Below, piece by piece: positions 9,588 to 17,956 of a stretch of 64,000 nt of DNA. The stretch spans positions 738,321 through 802,320 of the forward strand of contig NZ_CP012200.1 in the NCBI RefSeq assembly GCF_001484685.1, read 5' to 3'. The translations under genes were made by a program, and so were the position numbers. The notes beneath the pieces are model-generated. The model was not told where the DNA came from and did no database searches. It was given only the letters and a program-made list of their open reading frames with translations. The number at the start of each line of letters is the position of its first letter. Positions within the stretch are counted from its first letter, which is position 1. The DNA is from Thermococcus sp. 2319x1 (GTDB taxonomy: Archaea > Methanobacteriota_B > Thermococci > Thermococcales > Thermococcaceae).

Positions 9588-10203
9588 TTCTCCATTCCTC
9601 AAGTTTCTTTTCTAAATCCTTGTTGATCTTTGCCCTTGTTAAATCTTCCAGAGTTCTTTCCAGAATGTATCTCGCTTGGTCTTGCTTCTGCCTTATGTTT
9701 ACGAGACCCTTTGGGTATTCAAGGGTGACGAGCTCATCATAAGCCTTTTCCATGAAAGCGTAAACTTCCTGAGCTTTTTCTAAGTCTCCCCTTAGTAGGA
9801 GAGTTAGAAAATATCTCCTCAGCTCTCCAATGAAGTCTCCAATTCCAAGGACGTAGTCGGCCTCGGGGATTCCGACCTCTCTTGGAGACGGGAACTCTTT
9901 TCCAAGGAGATAGCAGTAGAAAAGTAATGCCTCAACGTACTCTTGATGTGCGCTCTGAACGTAGCCCGTAAAGTAAAGATCCTCATGGCCTTTGAGCTTC
10001 TCTTTTAGTTTTTTAACGAGCTCTTCGGCTTTTTCCAGTCTATCCTTTGCCGTCTTGATTTCTCCTCTGTGTAAAGCTTTTATCGAGTCTCCACTCAGTC
10101 TCACAATATCCCGGGTAAGCTTGAGAGCTTCCTCTCTCAGCTCATCCTTCTTGTCGAGAACTTCTCTTATCTCTTCTATTATTTCAGAAATGTTCACCCT
10201 CAT
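9577..10203 (-). CDS. Translin-family nucleic acid-binding protein
   Basis: This is an all-helical protein of 208 residues matching archaeal translin homologues (COG2178). It has long amphipathic helices at residues 5-75, and the core [20 protein letters not shown] followed by [20 protein letters not shown], the signature of the translin/TRAX fold. Eukaryotic translin-TRAX is an RNase complex (C3PO), and archaeal members form octameric barrels with RNase activity. Acidic residues E (VEALL), D (GDFIGE) and E are retained, consistent with a TRAX-like active site. It is the first gene of the operon with nfi, ribK and a membrane protein. The ATG at 10203 follows GGTG closely. Confidence 0.85.
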   Translation of the reverse strand: MRVNISEIIEEIREVLDKKDELREEALKLTRDIVRLSGDSIKALHRGEIKTAKDRLEKAEELVKKLKEKLKGHEDLYFTGYVQSAHQEYVEALLFYCYLLGKEFPSPREVGIPEADYVLGIGDFIGELRRYFLTLLLRGDLEKAQEVYAFMEKAYDELVTLEYPKGLVNIRQKQDQARYILERTLEDLTRAKINKDLEKKLEEWRNEP

Positions 10204-10240
10204 CACCAGAGGAATTTTGATTATTGGAATAAAAACCTTC

Positions 10241-10397
10241 TTATGTGGGCTTGGCTTATCCTACCGCCCTCATCGTTAGCCTTCCGGCAACCTCAAGCGG
10301 CCCCGGAGGCCAAGCCCTGTGCGCCCGGCATCGTCCCCCAGACTCACAGCTGCCCAAAAGCTCCTCCGGTCGGGCTACCGGGCGTGTCGGATGCCAT
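10241..10397 (-). ncRNA. Double-hairpin H/ACA guide RNA
   Basis: This is a second GC-rich intergenic island. Read on the minus strand, the 3' hairpin is closed by GGGCTTGG/CCAAGCCC (10310-10317 with 10247-10254) and followed immediately by ACA (10244-10246). Its apex contains the K-turn pair UUGAGG/GAUGAG capped by a GGAA tetraloop. The 5' hairpin is closed by CGCCCGG/CCGGGCG (10378-10384 with 10322-10328) with ACA at 10318-10320, and its apex AGGAGCU...AGCUGUGAG also fits a K-turn. Unpaired pockets flank the upper stems as needed for a pseudouridylation guide. A TATA-like TTAAAATT lies about 25 bp upstream of 10397. The rRNA targets were not determined. Confidence 0.75.
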
Positions 10398-10535
10398 TAC
10401 AATGTTCAACAAAAGAAATTTTAATCTTTCTCCTCTTAATAACTGTTGGTTATATACTGACTCCAATATCATGCCGAAAAATATATAAAGGCATCATCAG
10501 ACTATGCACGTAAGAATTCATTTGAGGTGATGATC

Positions 10536-11753
10536 ATGGTTGAAAAGAAGAGGAACATCATTGTTGAAGAGCTCGTGAGGACTCCCGTTGAGATGCAGAA
10601 GGTGGAGCTTGTAGAAAGAAAGGGAATAGGTCATCCAGATAGCATAGCCGATGGAATAGCGGAAGCCATCAGCAGGGCGCTCTCAAGGGAATACATAAAG
10701 AGATATGGAATAATACTTCACCACAACACAGACCAGGTTGAAGTTGTGGGCGGAAGGGCTTATCCAAGGTTCGGCGGTGGAGAGGTGATAAAGCCAATAT
10801 ACATCCTCCTTTCCGGTAGAGCCGTTGAGTTTGTTGACAAGGAAATGTTCCCGGTTCATGAAGTTGCAATAAAAGCAGCCAAGGAGTACTTGAGGAAAGC
10901 AGTTAGACACCTAAACATAGAAGAGCACGTGGTTATTGACTCAAGGATAGGGCAGGGAAGCGTTGATTTAGTTGGAGTTTTTAACAAGGTTAAGGAGAAT
11001 CCGATACCCCTTGCAAACGACACCTCCTTCGGTGTAGGGTATGCACCGTTAAGTGAGACTGAGAGGATAGTCCTTGAAACTGAAAAGCTTCTCAACAGCG
11101 AAAAGTTCAAAAAAGAATGGCCCGCCGTTGGGGAAGATATTAAGGTAATGGGGCTTAGGAAAGACGATGAAATCGACCTGACCATCGCCGCCGCCATAGT
11201 TGACAGCGAAGTTCAAAACCCGCAGGAGTACATGGAAGTTAAGGAGGGAATATACAGTGCTGTTAAAGAGCTCGTTTCTCAATACACGGACAGAAAGGTC
11301 AACATTCACGTCAACACCGCCGATGATCCCGAAAAGGACATCTACTACATAACCGTTACGGGAACTTCAGCAGAGGCCGGAGATGACGGTAGCGTTGGCA
11401 GAGGAAACAGAGTAAATGGTCTAATTACTCCAAACAGGCACATGAGTATGGAGGCGGCAGCCGGTAAGAACCCGGTCAGCCATGTGGGTAAGATTTACAA
11501 CATCCTTGCCAACTTAATAGCAAACGACATTGCCGAGCAGATAGAAGGAGTGCAAGAGGTCTACGTGAGAATTCTAAGCCAGATAGGAAAGCCAATTGAT
11601 GAGCCTCTTGTGGCGAGCATCCAAGCAATTCCGAAGCCAGGCTACAAAGTGGAGCAGTTCGAAAGACAAGCCTATGAGATAGCAGATGAATGGCTCGCAA
11701 ACATAACAAAAATCCAAAAAATGATATTAGAAGACAAAATTAACGTCTTCTGA
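10536..11753 (+). CDS. mat: S-adenosylmethionine synthetase, archaeal type
   Basis: This is a 405-residue archaeal methionine adenosyltransferase that makes SAM from methionine and ATP. It is the distinct archaeal family rather than the bacterial MetK family. Conserved stretches include [18 protein letters not shown] near residue 30, [13 protein letters not shown] near 75, and [20 protein letters not shown] near 300. A strong promoter is visible: AAAATATATAAAG at 10477-10489. GAGGTGA sits 5 bases before the ATG at 10536, which decides the start over the GTG at 10527 and the ATG at 10530. It is monocistronic and convergent with a small gene. Confidence 0.95.
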   Translation: MVEKKRNIIVEELVRTPVEMQKVELVERKGIGHPDSIADGIAEAISRALSREYIKRYGIILHHNTDQVEVVGGRAYPRFGGGEVIKPIYILLSGRAVEFVDKEMFPVHEVAIKAAKEYLRKAVRHLNIEEHVVIDSRIGQGSVDLVGVFNKVKENPIPLANDTSFGVGYAPLSETERIVLETEKLLNSEKFKKEWPAVGEDIKVMGLRKDDEIDLTIAAAIVDSEVQNPQEYMEVKEGIYSAVKELVSQYTDRKVNIHVNTADDPEKDIYYITVTGTSAEAGDDGSVGRGNRVNGLITPNRHMSMEAAAGKNPVSHVGKIYNILANLIANDIAEQIEGVQEVYVRILSQIGKPIDEPLVASIQAIPKPGYKVEQFERQAYEIADEWLANITKIQKMILEDKINVF

Positions 11754-11754
11754 T

Positions 11755-11883
11755 TTAACTGGTGCTCTTTTTCATCTTTTCTTGCATAAGAATTCTTAAG
11801 ATTCTAGCCTCTTCAAGCAGTAACTTTTCCTTTTGCTTCTTAATTATTTCAAGCTTCTTTTGCAAAAGCCTATCATCCTCCAT
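11755..11883 (-). CDS. Small helical protein, 42 residues
   Basis: This short open frame encodes MEDDRLLQKKLEIIKKQK followed by EKLLLEEARILRILMQEKMKKSTS, a highly charged single amphipathic helix with heptad-spaced Leu/Ile, probably a short coiled coil. GGTGATT lies 4 bases before the ATG, and a GTTTTTAAAG TATA box lies further upstream, so it has its own expression signals. It ends 1 bp from the mat stop. No family is recognised; similar short coiled-coil proteins exist in Thermococcales but I cannot name one. Confidence 0.6.
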   Translation of the reverse strand: MEDDRLLQKKLEIIKKQKEKLLLEEARILRILMQEKMKKSTS

Positions 11884-12019
11884 GGGGAATCACCGGAGTG
11901 TATACGTCTTTCTTCTTTAAAAACTTTCCGCTTAATGCCTAAGTTAGTATCGACAATAAACGTAAAAAACCATATCTTTAAAAACCTTGGGTTAATAAAT
12001 TAGATAGAGGTGAGAGGGA

Positions 12020-12574
12020 ATGATAATTGCCATAAGTGGGACACCCGGAGTTGGAAAAACAACTGTGGCAAAACTTCTTGCCGAAAAGTTGGGTTACGAT
12101 TACGTAGACCTCAAAGAGTTTGCCTTAAAACACGGTGTGGGCGAGACGAAGGGGGGAGAACTTGAGGTCAGCATTGATGAGCTTGCGTATTATGTTGAGA
12201 GAGAGCTCAAAGGCAAAGATGTGGTGCTTGATGGACACCTGAGCCATCTAATGCCAGTCGACCAGGTTATAATCCTCCGTGCCAATCCAAAACTAATAGG
12301 CGAACGTTTGAAGGAGAGAGGATACAGCAAGGGGAAGATAGCCGAAAACGTCGAGGCAGAGCTCGTGGACGTGTGTCTTTTAGAGGCTATAGAAGAGAAC
12401 GAGAACATTATAGAGGTAGACACCACAGACAAATCCCCGGGGGAAATAGTGGAGGAGATTTTAACCCTTCTCAACAGGGGAATAAAAAGAAGAATCGGTA
12501 TTGTTGACTGGACTAAAGCCTATGACGAAATAATTCCCTACCTAAAGCTTGGAGGTGACGACGAATGGGTATAG
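12020..12574 (+). CDS. AK6/Fap7-type adenylate kinase
   Basis: This is a 184-residue P-loop kinase of the archaeal adenylate kinase AK6/Fap7 family, with ATP-binding loop [12 protein letters not shown] at residues 7-18. The family is tied to 40S/30S ribosome maturation in eukaryotes and binds ribosomal protein uS11. Further motifs are [21 protein letters not shown] near residue 75 and the C-terminal [27 protein letters not shown] precedes the ATG. It overlaps htpX by 10 bp. Confidence 0.85.
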   Translation: MIIAISGTPGVGKTTVAKLLAEKLGYDYVDLKEFALKHGVGETKGGELEVSIDELAYYVERELKGKDVVLDGHLSHLMPVDQVIILRANPKLIGERLKERGYSKGKIAENVEAELVDVCLLEAIEENENIIEVDTTDKSPGEIVEEILTLLNRGIKRRIGIVDWTKAYDEIIPYLKLGGDDEWV

Positions 12575-13443
12575 GGTTATGGATTAGAACGGGGATTTTA
12601 ATGGCGTTTCTTACAGGTCTATTAATGGCCATAGGTTATGTTTTAGGCAGTGAGACCGGAATGCTCTTTGCCTTCATCTTCGCTTTAGTGATGAATTTCT
12701 TCAGCTACTGGTACAGTGACAAAATCGTTCTCACATGGTATGGGGCAAGAATCCTGGAGGAGGAAGAAGAGAAGGAGCTCTATGAGATAGTGAAAGGTCT
12801 TGCCCAAGAAGCGGGTATTCCAACACCAAAAGTAGCGATAGTGCCAACTGAAACACCAAACGCCTTTGCAACCGGCAGAAACCCAAAGCATGCTGTGGTG
12901 GCAGTCACTCAGGGGCTTCTAAGGATACTAAATAGGGATGAACTTGAAGGAGTAATAGCCCACGAGATAAGCCACATTAAAAACAGAGACATATTAATCC
13001 AGACGTTAGCTGCCGTTTTAGCGGGAGCAATAATTATGGTGGCAAGATGGGCTGGATGGATGCTATGGCTTGGAGGATTTGGAGGAAGGGATAGGGATAG
13101 AGGTGAGGGCAGTGCCCTGGGAGCCATACTTTTGATAGTACTTGCCCCGATAGCTGCAATGCTCATTCAAATGGCAATAAGCAGGGCGAGGGAGTACCTG
13201 GCAGACGAAACCGGAGCGAAGATAAGCGGAAAACCGTGGGCCTTAGCAAGAGCACTGGAGAAGATTGAATACGCAGTCTCAATGAGACCCCTCAAAGACG
13301 GAAACCCAGCAACGGCCCATATGTTCATAGTAAACCCATTCAGAGGAGTTAGCTTTGCAGAGCTGTTCTCAACACACCCGCCAACTCAGAAGAGAATCGA
13401 AAGGCTCAGGAAGATTGCGGAAGAGATGGGAATTGCCTTTTGA
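12565..13443 (+). CDS. htpX: HtpX-family membrane zinc metalloprotease
   Basis: This is a 292-residue M48 protease with two N-terminal transmembrane helices (residues 5-50), the zinc motif [10 protein letters not shown] near residue 130, and a further helix pair around 145-205. A glutamate zinc ligand lies in the segment [13 protein letters not shown] near 213. It degrades misfolded membrane proteins. The ATG overlaps the end of the kinase gene and GGAGGTGA precedes it, so both are co-transcribed. Length and motif order are normal for the family. Confidence 0.93.
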   Translation: MGIGLWIRTGILMAFLTGLLMAIGYVLGSETGMLFAFIFALVMNFFSYWYSDKIVLTWYGARILEEEEEKELYEIVKGLAQEAGIPTPKVAIVPTETPNAFATGRNPKHAVVAVTQGLLRILNRDELEGVIAHEISHIKNRDILIQTLAAVLAGAIIMVARWAGWMLWLGGFGGRDRDRGEGSALGAILLIVLAPIAAMLIQMAISRAREYLADETGAKISGKPWALARALEKIEYAVSMRPLKDGNPATAHMFIVNPFRGVSFAELFSTHPPTQKRIERLRKIAEEMGIAF

Positions 13444-13516
13444 TTTATTTCCAATTTCTTTGAAGTCATCGAAATTGATTTATGTTTTTAAAGTGTAGAT
13501 TTTGTTGATGATCAAC

Positions 13517-14524
13517 ATGAAACGATGGGTGTTACTGGTTCTCACGACAATCTTGCTTTTCTCGACATATTACGCTAGCACACTTAAGAATGATTCTAGG
13601 GATAACTCTCAAACGTGGGACGAAAACGATCTCTACCTCTGGAGAACAAAAATTGAACACTTAGCCACAAATTCAAGCTATGGGATCGGTGTAGTATGGC
13701 TCGGAAAGGACAGCATTGCAAGGGATAACTACATCCACATTGCAATAAGTCCCTATGGGGATAAAGAAGCCCTTATAAAAGCCATTGAAGAGCAAGGCAT
13801 TCCTCTTGAGGCCGTTAAAATAGAAGTCCGGGGAGAATACGACGAGGACTTCACAAAACCGGAACCTCTTTGTCCCGTGAACTATACCCACAACCGGGCG
13901 GAGGACGTTGAAGGGGATGTAAGAATATACACAAGCTTTGGAACAAGCGGGATGTACTATCTCAAACTGCTTTCATGTGAAGAGGAGGGAAACAGGTTAA
14001 AGCTCACTTTCAAGCTGTGGAAGTGCAATCCCGCATCCATTATGTGCACTTCAGACATCACGTTTCCATCGTTTGAAATCAAGTTTTTGAAAGACTATCA
14101 AAACGTGGAAGTTATAGTTCTGGCAGATAGTTGGGAGGGAAAAAGAACTGGCATCTATATATTTGATCTTTCCCGCAAGCCTCTTTGGGTTCTTTATGAA
14201 GGCTCCGAGAAAAGAGAGGAGATGTACATCTATAGAGACGGCTGGATTAGGGTTCTTTTTGCTCTTCCATCAAGAGAGGCACTTGAAGGCATTGGCAGTC
14301 CTTACATCCAGCTTTATCCTTGGGAGCTTTTTGAAAAGTATGGACACAACCAGACGAGGCTTAATCAGGAAGTCCTAGCAATTGCAGAAGGAAAAGGATA
14401 TTCCTGGGAGGAGAAAAAACGGCTGATATTTGTTTACGTTCCAGACTTTAGTGAAGAAACTCTGCAAAAGGTGAAAGAAGATTTTGGGGAGTATGTTCAG
14501 GCAGTAGTGCTAAGGAGTGAATAG
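13517..14524 (+). CDS. Secreted or membrane-anchored protein of unknown function
   Basis: This 335-residue protein starts MKRWVLLVLTTILLFSTYYA, a signal peptide or N-terminal anchor, followed by an extracytoplasmic region with six cysteines (for example CEEEG, KLWKCNPASIMC) likely to form disulfides. A segment near residue 45, GIGVVWLGKDSIARDNYIHI, resembles short beta modules of other Thermococcales surface proteins. No family is recognised. TTTTTAAA at 13485-13492 lies 27 bp before the ATG at 13517, predicting a leaderless start there; earlier in-frame TTG/ATG codons are too close to the promoter. Confidence 0.7.
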   Translation: MKRWVLLVLTTILLFSTYYASTLKNDSRDNSQTWDENDLYLWRTKIEHLATNSSYGIGVVWLGKDSIARDNYIHIAISPYGDKEALIKAIEEQGIPLEAVKIEVRGEYDEDFTKPEPLCPVNYTHNRAEDVEGDVRIYTSFGTSGMYYLKLLSCEEEGNRLKLTFKLWKCNPASIMCTSDITFPSFEIKFLKDYQNVEVIVLADSWEGKRTGIYIFDLSRKPLWVLYEGSEKREEMYIYRDGWIRVLFALPSREALEGIGSPYIQLYPWELFEKYGHNQTRLNQEVLAIAEGKGYSWEEKKRLIFVYVPDFSEETLQKVKEDFGEYVQAVVLRSE

Positions 14525-14538
14525 CTATTCAATTTTTC

Positions 14539-14822
14539 GATACTGTTGGGATAATAAGCAGTGGGATGTCAGGTTTAAGTTACTGGCAATACTTCAGAAA
14601 AAGAAGGGGAACATGAGGACTGAAACCATTATTTACTTTAAGGAAAGAACAAAGCGTTTTTGGAATAATTTCAGGAGTGAGGACTGGGGGAGGGTTCATA
14701 AGTTTGTTTTTCTGTTTGCCTTTTGGTATAATTTTGTCAGAATTCATTCTAGGTTTGGTAGGCCTCCAGGTGATGTTACTGAATGGCTTCAGGAGGTGAT
14801 ACCACAGCTATCCTAACAGTAT
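14539..14822 (+). pseudogene. IS6-family element, internally deleted (left arm of the composite)
   Basis: This element is only 284 bp but keeps both terminal inverted repeats (GATACTGTTGGGATA and, inverted, AATACTGTTAGGATA). Its reading frame starts with MRTETIIYF, the first residues of the transposase seen in the other copy. It then jumps to the C-terminus RTKRFWNNFRSEDW... ending VTEWLQEVIPQLS at 14816. The middle, including the first two catalytic Asp residues, is gone. It could be mobilised only in trans. Confidence 0.75.
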
Positions 14823-14893
14823 TACTCTTTAAAGGGAAAATCTTAAATATACGAAGTGCAATTTATATAAATGATATATGGGGGGTGTATATT

Positions 14894-15688
14894 ATGCAAG
14901 AAGTATGGAAAAAAATATTTAGCATGATGTTGGTTGTATTTTTAGTAAGTACCTTTGCTACGGCAACTCCTAACCCCCCTCAATTAACAGTTCAAGTCCA
15001 TGAACAATCAAAAACATGTGGACAAATTCCCACGGGAAAAGCTGTAATTGTAGACGACTTAGTTGGAGTTGCAAAGGAAGTTGCTTTAAGGGATATTTTA
15101 AGAACAGCTGAGAAAAATTCAATATTAAAAGAAAAACTCAAAAATACTGATTTTTCAAAAGCACGTGTTAAAGCTTCTCTATTATATACTAATGATGGGC
15201 TAGTACAAAGAACAGCTATCCTAATACCTTTAGAAGACAACAAATTTATGATTTATGTAAAAGACATCAAGACTGTGGGAGCAAGAATTCAATTCGAGAG
15301 AACAACGTATCAAGGAGTATTCATACTGGCTACCACATTAAAGAAAAGCAAGGATGGGAATGTAGAACCAATGGATGGTTGGTCTCCGGTATGTACTGAT
15401 ATATCGTGTCACACTGACAGTGATTGTCCTGACTTGTCTTCCCAAGGGCTGTATTTTGGACAGTGTAGCTGTCGGCATTGTACGGATTATAACTGGGTAT
15501 GCGTTGCTGCACTAGCTACAGGAGCAACAAGCTGTTCAATAGACTGTGCTACATGTATAATTGATCCAACTAAGTTAACATGTGCAGGATGTGTTCTTTG
15601 TTTAATTTCTATTGGTCTAGGGTCTGCGGTAGCATCTTGTTGTGAATCTGTAACATATACCTGCGAATACTACGAATGGTGGGACTAA
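14894..15688 (+). CDS. Secreted Cys-rich precursor, halocin-C8-like archaeocin candidate
   Basis: This 264-residue preprotein has an N-terminal signal peptide (IFSMMLVVFLVSTFATA). An alpha/beta region of about 145 residues with few cysteines follows. The C-terminal domain of about 90 residues (175-264) holds roughly twenty cysteines with hydrophobic Gly/Ala helices between them, ending CESVTYTCEYYEWWD. The order signal - mid domain - Cys-rich hydrophobic tail resembles the halocin C8 precursor, whose tail is cleaved off as the toxin and whose middle gives immunity; C-x-x-C followed by V-C is shared by eye. This assignment is an inference, not a database match. GGGGGGTG precedes the ATG at 14894; upstream codons in the frame belong to the IS remnant. 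The next gene follows after 2 bp. Confidence 0.7.
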   Translation: MQEVWKKIFSMMLVVFLVSTFATATPNPPQLTVQVHEQSKTCGQIPTGKAVIVDDLVGVAKEVALRDILRTAEKNSILKEKLKNTDFSKARVKASLLYTNDGLVQRTAILIPLEDNKFMIYVKDIKTVGARIQFERTTYQGVFILATTLKKSKDGNVEPMDGWSPVCTDISCHTDSDCPDLSSQGLYFGQCSCRHCTDYNWVCVAALATGATSCSIDCATCIIDPTKLTCAGCVLCLISIGLGSAVASCCESVTYTCEYYEWWD

Positions 15689-15690
15689 AA

Positions 15691-16008
15691 ATGAACAGAA
15701 AAATACTCGCTCTTCTCTATATTTTTACTGGAACAGCAGGGATAATGGCAACTCTGCTTCATTCCGGATTTTATCCACCAAACCCGATTAATCCAATCTT
15801 CTTTTCAGTGTTTCTCGTCTTTGGTCTGCATCTTTACGGTGTTAAGAAGGTAGTAATTTATGGAATGTTTTTGCTGTTGCTTTTACTGTCTCTCGGAATT
15901 GAATTTTACTACCTCCTGAATGCCCAGCTTAAAAATGCAGCTCTTTTCCTAATAACACCCCTATTTGGGGGTGTTAAGTTTGTCATGGTGTATTCCCAAA
16001 ATTCGTGA
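15691..16008 (+). CDS. Small membrane protein, possible immunity partner
   Basis: This 105-residue protein has three to four hydrophobic helices (ALLYIFTGTAGIMATLL, FFSVFLVFGLHLYG, VIYGMFLLLLLLSLGIEF and a C-terminal one). No family is recognised. It starts 2 bp after the Cys-rich precursor with GGTGGGAC as ribosome-binding site, so both are made from one message inside the composite transposon. Small polytopic proteins next to bacteriocin genes often give self-protection; that role here is only inferred from position. Confidence 0.65.
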   Translation: MNRKILALLYIFTGTAGIMATLLHSGFYPPNPINPIFFSVFLVFGLHLYGVKKVVIYGMFLLLLLLSLGIEFYYLLNAQLKNAALFLITPLFGGVKFVMVYSQNS

Positions 16009-16125
16009 CTTCAAGACCTCAAACTTATTTTTCTTCCTTTCAAAGCGTCATTGTTTTGAGAGCTTAATATTGAGAGACAAAAGTTAAGCTTTGATTCAAC
16101 TCTTATATAAGCTGTTCAAGTTTTT

Positions 16126-16220
16126 CAATAGGTGCAATACTTGGTCATAGTTTTTGTCACTGTCTTAGTTGTTGTTTCTCTTATAGTTTTGGTTGTAGTT
16201 TCGGTCACGGTTTCTTTACA
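16126..16220 (-). other. Thr-rich coding remnant
   Basis: Read on the minus strand, this piece encodes S-G-C-K-E followed by TVTETTTKTIRETTTKT and ends TKYCTY-stop. It is a low-complexity Thr/Lys stretch like the linkers of Thermococcales cell-surface lipoproteins and solute-binding proteins. It begins where the right-arm transposase remnant loses homology, so it may be the 3' end of a gene cut by the transposon. It has no start of its own. Confidence 0.35.
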
Positions 16221-16675
16221 ACCAGAATAAAATTTCTGGCAACCCACCAGTTTCTAACAGTTGTAATCCAGACTGCCAAAACTTCCTTGCTCTCAACGTC
16301 AATAGCCGCCCAGAGGAATCTTCCTCCCGTTGATTTTTATTACTGTTTCATCAACTGCGATGAAGTTCCGCTGTTTTTTGACTGCGAGGAGTTTTGGCTT
16401 GTAAACTGTTTCCGCTATTTTTTGAACTGCCTCCCAGACTGTTACGTGACTAATTCTGAGGATCCTGGCGGTTTGCAGGTAACCGAGGCCTCGCAAGTAT
16501 AATTCTACTCCCCTCATTTTCTTTTCTGGTGGAATTTTGTTTCGGCGAAAAGGTTTTAAGGTTGAAACTATCCAGTAAATAATGGTTTCAGCCCTCATTT
16601 CTCTCCCTTTTCTTTCTGAAGTAAGAACAGGAACTTAAACCTGAGACCCCCACTGCTTATTATCCTAACAGTATC
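16205..16675 (-). pseudogene. IS6-family transposase remnant (right arm of the composite)
   Basis: The element begins at 16675 with GATACTGTTAGGATAATAAG and encodes the N-terminal half of an IS6-type transposase from 16598: MRAETIIYWIV, an HTH region (YLQTARILRISHVTVWEAVQ) and the first catalytic segment FIAVDETVIKINGRK. A frameshift near 16315 then moves the reading into LWAAIDVESKEVLAVWITTV, where the second catalytic Asp lies. The frame ends at 16205. The C-terminal third, including the catalytic Glu, and the distal inverted repeat are missing. Confidence 0.75.
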
Positions 16676-16723
16676 CAATTTTTCGAGAGAAAGCCTTAAA
16701 AACTCTCTTCCCAGCTCAGAACG

Positions 16724-17860
16724 ATGACCATGAAAAAGCTCAGTGACGTTTTCAAGGAACTTCTAAGGGAGAAGGGCATAGATAAAGTCGGGAGCCTCTC
16801 TAGAAGAGTTCCCAAAAGGTCTTCAGAAAAACCTCTCCAGGAAATTGCCCTAGCCCTTCTTGAAGAAAAGGGGGCAATTGTAAAGGTAAAAGAACCCACG
16901 ACAATAGCGTGGGACTTGGAAGGAAAGCCAACTAAAGGGGCGCTTTTTGCTTACATCCCTCTGAACTCCTCTCACCTCGGAAAGTTTGAAATCGTGATTA
17001 CCGGTAAAGACCTCAAGGAAAAGCTTTCCCAGCTTAGCTACCCTTATTTCATAATAGACCTCATGCACTGGGAAAAACACACGGAAAAGGAGAAGAAGAA
17101 GGTGGCCCTTCAGGCGTCCCAAAGCTACGGGGTTATTAGGGATTACCTCTGGGGTGAACGCTTGGCTCTTACGTGGGTCAACGAAGAGTTCAAAGGCATG
17201 GCAAACTTTCCTTTGGATAAGGTAACTGCTTACGAGGGGCCAACGTGGGAGTTCCTCAACGAAGAGGGAATAGAAAAGGTTGTACTTCTCGATCCATGGG
17301 CCGAGAAAGACCTGAGCGAGGAGGACTTCTCATCGGGTGCATTCATAATCGGCGGAATCGTCGATACCGGCGGAACGAAGAAGAAAACCACCCCAAAAAT
17401 AGCGGAGGAGATAGAAAAGAGAGGCATAAAAGTTCTGAGGAGAAAAATCTCGCTAAGAGGAGACATAATCGGCGTTCCAGACAGGATAAACCTCATCCTT
17501 GAGATTCTGCTCAAGATGGTTTTGGAGGGCAAACCCATGGATGATGCAGTTTTAGAAGTGCAATCACCTCTCCACGCAAAGTGGAGGCTGAGGAAGGAGC
17601 TTCCAAAGCACAAGAAAAGGTTTTTAATAGACGGAAAGAAGTTTCTGGTTGTTGAAAAAGAGCTCTTTGATGAGTACTCAAAGTGGCTCAACATAAGGTG
17701 GGAAGATTTTGTCCAAGTTCTGAGGGAGCTCAACTTTGTAGCCCTTGAAAGGAAGAGAATCCAGCACCTCAACAAGATTTCAACGCCCAAGCTAATCAAC
17801 GGCAAGCTCTACAGAGTTATTCTCCTGAAAAAGGCCATGATGCTGTGCTATAACTGCTGA
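16724..17860 (+). CDS. trm10: tRNA (purine-9 N1) methyltransferase Trm10, archaeal type
   Basis: This is a 378-residue Trm10-like SPOUT methyltransferase that methylates N1 of purine 9 in tRNA; the Thermococcus kodakarensis homologue is known to modify both A9 and G9. The SPOUT core is near residues 200-265: GAFIIGGIVDTGGTKKKTTP and then RGDIIGVPDRINLILEILL, containing the trefoil-knot SAM-binding loop. A C-terminal helical domain with WDYSKWLNIRWEDF-like text near 320 completes it. CCTTAAAAAC about 26 bp upstream fits leaderless initiation at the ATG at 16724. The composite transposon inserted just upstream of this promoter without breaking it. Confidence 0.85.
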   Translation: MTMKKLSDVFKELLREKGIDKVGSLSRRVPKRSSEKPLQEIALALLEEKGAIVKVKEPTTIAWDLEGKPTKGALFAYIPLNSSHLGKFEIVITGKDLKEKLSQLSYPYFIIDLMHWEKHTEKEKKKVALQASQSYGVIRDYLWGERLALTWVNEEFKGMANFPLDKVTAYEGPTWEFLNEEGIEKVVLLDPWAEKDLSEEDFSSGAFIIGGIVDTGGTKKKTTPKIAEEIEKRGIKVLRRKISLRGDIIGVPDRINLILEILLKMVLEGKPMDDAVLEVQSPLHAKWRLRKELPKHKKRFLIDGKKFLVVEKELFDEYSKWLNIRWEDFVQVLRELNFVALERKRIQHLNKISTPKLINGKLYRVILLKKAMMLCYNC

Positions 17861-17956
17861 GCTGTTTTTGTTTTTATCTCCAAAACCCGTATAACTTACT
17901 TCCCCATAAGTAACTTACGGTACCACAATTTCAAAAGGCACTAAAAGTAAAAAGTG

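Larger units (their letters stand above)
14539..16675. mobile_element. Putative composite transposon bounded by two IS6-type remnants
   Basis: Two IS6-like remnants face outward: one end begins GATACTGTTGGGATAATAAG at 14539, and its mirror image ends at 16675. The outer flanks are the same 9 bp, CAATTTTTC (14530-14538 and 16676-16684), as expected of a target-site duplication (IS6 elements make about 8 bp). Removing the interval would restore a continuous region running from the 13517 gene into the trm10 promoter. The enclosed cargo is a Cys-rich secreted precursor, a small membrane protein and a Thr-rich coding remnant. Both IS copies are now defective, so the unit is probably fixed. Confidence 0.7.

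Noticed and set aside
16126-16215. CRISPR-like short repeats in the gttttNgtca-rich stretch
   Set aside because: Repeats are irregular and correspond to Thr codons; no spacers.
17836-17875. C/D box RNA at the trm10 3' end (ATGATGC ... CTGA)
   Set aside because: Box C is imperfect, no C'/D' pair and no terminal stem.
17880-17956. TTACTT/AAGTAA inverted repeat between trm10 and valS as a regulatory element
   Set aside because: Short AT-rich hairpin between convergent genes; at most a terminator, not enough to list separately.
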